Origin: Candidatus Pacearchaeota archaeon
Lineage (GTDB): Archaea; Nanoarchaeota; Nanoarchaeia; Pacearchaeales; GW2011-AR1
NCBI GenBank assembly: GCA_002686195.1
Contig: NZAS01000164.1
Span: forward strand, 1-9,506
DNA length: 9,506 bases
Reading direction: 5' to 3'
Below the pieces are notes generated by a model, which ran no database searches, had not been told where the DNA came from, and saw nothing but the letters and a program-made list of their open reading frames with translations. A program made the position numbers and the translations under genes. Positions 6,624 to 9,506 of this stretch are shown in pieces; the first letter of the stretch is position 1; every line of letters starts with the position of its first letter.

Positions 6624-7632
6624 ATGTTCTTCTCCTTGAGGTCCGCTCGCCCCGCACTCGCGCTGCTGATATCTGCATATATTCATCCCTATAGTCTTTA
6701 ATAGACTCTACTCTCCATTCAGCTTCTTTGTATAAATATACGTCTTTAATCTCTACTGCTGCGGAGCCTGTTAAATGTACTCGTAAATAATTTAATTCGT
6801 TGTCTCCACTACTATCTTCAACACCGTGTAGTTTATCCACATCAAAGGCATTAGATAAAGTAGCTGTAAAAGTGGTAGGGGTGCCGTCTTTATATACTAA
6901 CGTAGTATCAGCGGCTTTTATATTCCTAACTGGTAAATCTATTGTGATAAATGCTGAGCTTGATAAAGCTAAATTACCATCCCATGTTAAATAAGTTTCA
7001 CTACCACTAACATCACCACTCAACCGAACATAATCTAATGTACCACTAGTCTTTATTTTAAATTGAATCCTGTCTACTTCATAGCCAGGTGAGTCATCAG
7101 CAAAATTAAAGTTTGTGGTTTGTTGTGTAGCTGATACATCAGAAGGGTTTTGTATAATTCTTTCTATATCATAAAGCTTATCATAGCTCTCAAGCTCTGA
7201 GAAAGCTTTAGTATCTTTAAAGTTATCTTGTGCTTTAATATAGTCTAATGAGGGAGCATAGAATGTGCATGCTCCACTAATCCTATGACCTATTCTTTCT
7301 AGCTTACCAGAGCGGCTTACAATAGGGCTTTGAAGCACTTTTAAGCCCGGAAGTACTATTGCTGGACTGCTTATATGGTAAGCCTTATCTGTGCCCGCAG
7401 ATTGCGTTGCGTAACTATTATCTTCATATCCAAAATTTACTCCTGGACCAGCTAAAGCTTTATCACTACCACTATTTCCTTCTGTGCCTGTAGTTGCTCC
7501 TGTAGTCTTTATTGTTTTGTGATAAATAGCGTCTCTAACAAAAGTTAAATCACGAACTTGGCTAGTACGATGTCCAATATGCCTTAACATCTTGGGCAGA
7601 TTTATAGAGCCCACGTTAACTGCTGAAGCCAT
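6616..7632 (-). CDS. Probable head-closure / head-tail adaptor protein with inserted beta domain (338 residues)
   Basis: The ATG at 7632 is chosen because AGGGG lies nine bases upstream; a GTG at 7638 is only three bases from that motif. The gene follows the connector and precedes the terminator, where head-closure proteins of the SPP1 gp16 / HK97 type are encoded. The very C-terminus (EWRVESIKDYRDEYMQISAA, 305-324) resembles the final strand and helix of such adaptors. The N-terminal half includes LPKMLRHIGHRTSQVRDLTF and LERIGHRISGACTFYAPSLD (111-130). Residues about 165-303 look like a separate beta-sandwich: VDRIQFKIKTSG, DYVRLSGDVSG, FITIDLPVRNI, LNYLRVHLTGSAAVEIKDVY. Such a domain could bind sugars or decorate the neck. 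Usual head-closure proteins are near 100-130 residues, so this one is much longer. Family assignment is inference from context plus the C-terminal pattern. Confidence 0.5.
   Translation of the reverse strand: MASAVNVGSINLPKMLRHIGHRTSQVRDLTFVRDAIYHKTIKTTGATTGTEGNSGSDKALAGPGVNFGYEDNSYATQSAGTDKAYHISSPAIVLPGLKVLQSPIVSRSGKLERIGHRISGACTFYAPSLDYIKAQDNFKDTKAFSELESYDKLYDIERIIQNPSDVSATQQTTNFNFADDSPGYEVDRIQFKIKTSGTLDYVRLSGDVSGSETYLTWDGNLALSSSAFITIDLPVRNIKAADTTLVYKDGTPTTFTATLSNAFDVDKLHGVEDSSGDNELNYLRVHLTGSAAVEIKDVYLYKEAEWRVESIKDYRDEYMQISAARVRGERTSRRRTYG
6632..6637 (-). promoter_or_regulatory. Ribosome binding site that fixes the tail terminator start
   Basis: AAGGAG lies eight bases before the ATG at 6623. 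It is one of the strongest Shine-Dalgarno matches in the window and lies within the last codons of the upstream gene. It supports the internal ATG over the longer open frame from 6686. Confidence 0.75.
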
Positions 7633-7634
7633 AA

Positions 7635-8099
7635 TCACATACCCCTAGGCTTATTTCTCACGTTAAGGGTTGATGAACTACCATCTATATTCTTCTTCCA
7701 ATCCACATCTCCAGTTGTTGAATTGGCATTATAAGTACTCGTTTTTATACTCATGGCCTGCTTAGCTATAATAGCTGCATTTGCCATCTCTAAATATTTT
7801 TGATAAGGTTCTTCATCAACGTATTGTATAAATATATCGCCTATTCTTAATTGTTCTATACCCATTCCGTTTTGTGCTATACTTGCTAAATAACAGCTAT
7901 AATACATAATGGCGTTATCATAAGCAGCGTCAGCAGAAGTAACATCATAAGATAGTCCTGTCTGTTCGGTAAACCATTCACTAGATATACTTATAACTAA
8001 ATCTAAATCATCATCTACTATTTCTGTAGATTGTATACCACTAACAAAACGAATCCTGTCACGTAATCCTGCCAAAGTTGAAACACTTGTTATAGCCAT
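7635..8099 (-). CDS. Head-tail connector protein, gp6-like (154 residues)
   Basis: This protein has the pattern of gp6-like connectors, which form a ring under the portal and start the neck. An N-terminal segment (STLAGLRDRIRFVSGIQSTEI) is followed by DDDLDLVISISSEWFTEQTG at 29-48. Next come YDNAIMYYSCYLASIAQNG (60-78), a typical Ala/Tyr-rich second helix, then a beta strand IGDIFIQYVDEEP and a third helix YLEMANAAIIAKQAM. The final 40 residues are Asn/Ser/Thr-rich and probably flexible. The ATG at 8099 directly follows the TAA of the 70-residue gene, with GAGGT eight bases upstream. The stop lies two bases before the adaptor start. Length is slightly above the usual 90-120 residues of the family because of the tail. 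Confidence 0.7.
   Translation of the reverse strand: MAITSVSTLAGLRDRIRFVSGIQSTEIVDDDLDLVISISSEWFTEQTGLSYDVTSADAAYDNAIMYYSCYLASIAQNGMGIEQLRIGDIFIQYVDEEPYQKYLEMANAAIIAKQAMSIKTSTYNANSTTGDVDWKKNIDGSSSTLNVRNKPRGM
7642..7646 (-). promoter_or_regulatory. Ribosome binding site that fixes the adaptor start
   Basis: AGGGG lies nine bases before the ATG at 7632 and within the last codons of the connector gene. The alternative GTG at 7638 would be only three bases away, too close for normal initiation. Confidence 0.6.
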
Positions 8100-8312
8100 T
8101 TATGTAAACCTCACATATCCCATTGCTGTTGTAGCAATCATAAGCATCATTCCCATCCACCATTTCATGGTTCCTTTCATATCGGTTTCCCACAACTCGT
8201 GGTGATGAAGGTGGTTAGTAAATAAATCCTCGAACTTATCCATCTTATTAAAGACTGTCTTAATTCGCTCGTCCATGCGAATCATTAACTCATCCCTTTC
8301 TTCATCCTTCAT
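8100..8312 (-). CDS. Small single-pass membrane protein with a coiled-coil N-terminus (70 residues)
   Basis: The product has a charged, helical N-terminus (MKDEERDELMIRMDERIKTV, with heptad-like spacing to about residue 45), a His-rich stretch HLHHHELW, and one hydrophobic segment at 51-67 (WWMGMMLMIATTAMGYV). This layout resembles XhlA-type or holin-associated small phage proteins, which act at the host membrane during lysis, but the shape is generic. It abuts the connector gene directly. A TATA-like element lies just upstream, so it may open its own transcript. GGAGG is present 12 bases before the ATG, longer than usual spacing. Membrane proteins are not standard parts of a head-tail joining module, so the location is odd. 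A lysis role is only a guess; a virion membrane-contact role is also possible. Confidence 0.75.
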   Translation of the reverse strand: MKDEERDELMIRMDERIKTVFNKMDKFEDLFTNHLHHHELWETDMKGTMKWWMGMMLMIATTAMGYVRFT

Positions 8313-8327
8313 AACTATCTTAGGCCT

Positions 8328-8347
8328 CCGTTACTATATAAAGCTTT
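8328..8347 (-). promoter_or_regulatory. Archaeal-type BRE/TATA promoter candidate before the 70-residue gene
   Basis: In the 40-base gap after the fiber-like gene, the coding strand reads AAAGCTTTATATAGTAACGG. It matches the element before the major tail protein at 16 of 20 positions, including CTTTATATA. The box centre is about 26 bases from the ATG at 8312, the distance at which archaeal transcription starts. A leaderless mRNA beginning at the start codon is therefore possible. In that case the GGAGG at 8329-8325 would not be transcribed. Confidence 0.5.
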
Positions 8348-8352
8348 TGGTC

Positions 8353-9506
8353 TCATATTTCCCTACCTACACTAGAACTATCATCTACTATCCATGTATT
8401 TATAGTAGTACCACCAGATGATTCACCATCTGCATATTCAACTGTTGCATAAACATGAGCTATACCGTATACCCCACCAAGTGCGCCATCTGCGTCGGTA
8501 CAAATTACATAATCTCCGTTCTGTACTCCATTTAGATATTCACCTGAAGCAGGTTCAAGTTGTATTGTAGCTACTAATGGACCAATAAAAAATCCTAAAC
8601 ATTTTACTGCTATACGCAAATAAAGTCCCTCACTCCATGCCGGTAATGTACATGTAACTGTTTTAGAAGCGTTGGGTGTTACTGTTGTTACATCACAACA
8701 AACTGTGTGAAATGGTGTATCCGCAGTCAGTGTAATTGTTTGGGATGCGGATGTATTAGGTGCATGTTTTGTCGCTGAAAATGTGTTAGCCACATCTACA
8801 TCTAAAGTATCAATATGAGCTGTACCATCTATGTATAAATCTTTAAACTCAACACCACTTGCTCCTAAATCCACATCGGCATCTGTTTGTGGACCAAATA
8901 TTCCATCAGCTACATATACTTGTTCAGCATTGTCTGCGTAGAAGTGAATTTCGTTAGCAGTTTCAAAATCAATCTTAGTTTGGTCATCCTCACCAATTTT
9001 TATATCAGTAGCTAATAGTGAGGTTATACCTGTTTGTGCTGCATCAACTGTAAAGGTCATATCGAATGGGTCTGCATCACTACCAGGGCTAGTATCAGTC
9101 CAGTTAGTAGTAATACCTGAACCTATAAACTTAACTTCTTCAGCGTCAGAAATAGACACTTCAGTTCCATCATCATCTTCTAATATAAAGGAAGTCATAC
9201 CACTACTACCACCAGCTGCTGTAAATGTAACTGTAGATACGTCACCAGAGACAGATTGAGAGATTGTCATATTAGTACCCTCTTTGAGATATAGATTACC
9301 ACCAACTGGAATTCCTGATTGAGTAGTTCCACTATCAGCTTTAATTCCTATACCAAAGGCTCTAGCCACTGTAGTTCCGTTTCCATCAACGTCTTCACCA
9401 TAATAAAGCTTACCGCTAGCCGCAGCTGTTGTTGCCGCGGCTACCTGTTTTACACCTAATTCTGCCGCACCTAACGCTGTAGCTGCTGGCTCTGAACCAT
9501 CGGTTC
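8353..9506 (-). CDS. Fiber-like or head-decoration structural protein (5' end beyond the window)
   Basis: The frame ending at the TGA 8355-8353 is open to the right edge, giving at least 383 residues; the true start lies outside. A GTG at 9369 is an internal Val codon, because the upstream peptide (LYYGEDVDGNGTTVARAFGIGI) reads through it as one continuous motif. The protein is rich in Thr, Asp, Gly and Ala. It contains a glycine/beta segment (GGNLYLKEGTNMTISQSV), an acidic beta region (FILEDDDGTEVSISDAEEV), and a repeat-like module typical of virion fibers (KIDFETANEIHFYADN, then VDLGASGVEFKDLYIDGTAH). A compact C-terminal domain has paired cysteines (HTVCCDV) and a GDYVICTDADGALGG segment. 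By gene order it would follow the capsid gene, so a head fiber or decoration protein is as likely as a tail fiber. I do not assign a named family. Confidence 0.75.
   Translation of the reverse strand, partial: TDGSEPAATALGAAELGVKQVAAATTAAASGKLYYGEDVDGNGTTVARAFGIGIKADSGTTQSGIPVGGNLYLKEGTNMTISQSVSGDVSTVTFTAAGGSSGMTSFILEDDDGTEVSISDAEEVKFIGSGITTNWTDTSPGSDADPFDMTFTVDAAQTGITSLLATDIKIGEDDQTKIDFETANEIHFYADNAEQVYVADGIFGPQTDADVDLGASGVEFKDLYIDGTAHIDTLDVDVANTFSATKHAPNTSASQTITLTADTPFHTVCCDVTTVTPNASKTVTCTLPAWSEGLYLRIAVKCLGFFIGPLVATIQLEPASGEYLNGVQNGDYVICTDADGALGGVYGIAHVYATVEYADGESSGGTTINTWIVDDSSSVGREI

Noticed and set aside
6624..6686. N-terminal extension of the tail terminator to the ATG at 6686
   Set aside because: The extra 21 residues lie within the upstream gene, and the strong AAGGAG motif points to the ATG at 6623.
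6800..6994. Plus-strand ORF of 64 residues
   Set aside because: It is antisense to the adaptor gene, without start signals or supporting context.
9367..9369. GTG as the start of the fiber-like gene
   Set aside because: The frame is open to the edge and the upstream peptide continues a coherent motif through this codon, so it is an internal Val.
1..9506. CRISPR array, defence system, transposon or host metabolic genes
   Set aside because: No spaced direct repeats, transposase motifs or enzyme cassettes are visible; every gene fits or sits within a virion assembly module.

Overview
The window is a stretch of the head-to-tail assembly module of a tailed double-stranded DNA virus (class Caudoviricetes) or provirus. 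All ten genes lie on the minus strand, so the biological reading order runs from position 9506 down to 1. Genes are packed with gaps of 0 to 83 bases or short overlaps, and no stretch longer than 83 bases lacks a gene. I see no tRNA, rRNA, insertion sequence, CRISPR array, integrase or host metabolic gene.

Layout in transcription order: (1) the 3' part of a beta-rich fiber-like or head-decoration protein, cut by the right edge; (2) a 70-residue protein with one membrane segment; (3) a gp6-like head-tail connector; (4) a probable head-closure or adaptor protein that seems to carry an inserted beta-sandwich domain; (5) a probable tail terminator; (6) a 687-residue lysine-rich protein of unknown function; (7) a 184-residue major tail tube protein; (8) a 360-residue paralogue of it carrying an extra domain of about 140 residues; (9, 10) two overlapping tail assembly chaperone genes whose frames would allow a -1 frameshift fusion; (11, counting the fusion as a separate product) the first 525 residues of the tape measure protein, cut by the left edge. 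The long tape measure, tube protein, chaperone pair and terminator indicate a long tail. No sheath gene is seen, so a siphovirus-type tail is more likely than a contractile one.

Base composition is low in GC (roughly 35-47% in lines I counted). Shine-Dalgarno-like motifs (GGAG, GAGG, AGGAG) precede most starts. The two largest gaps on the coding strand (before the 70-residue gene and before the major tail protein gene) share a sequence resembling an archaeal BRE/TATA promoter, matching at 16 of 20 positions. This hints at an archaeal host, but it is two sites in AT-rich DNA and does not prove it. The beta-rich repeat style of the fiber-like protein reminds me of uncultured marine viruses; that is an impression, not a database result.

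The most interesting points are the shared promoter-like elements, the tandem tube-protein paralogues with a domain insertion, the large unknown protein between terminator and tube genes, and the chaperone overlap that lacks a canonical slippery heptamer.
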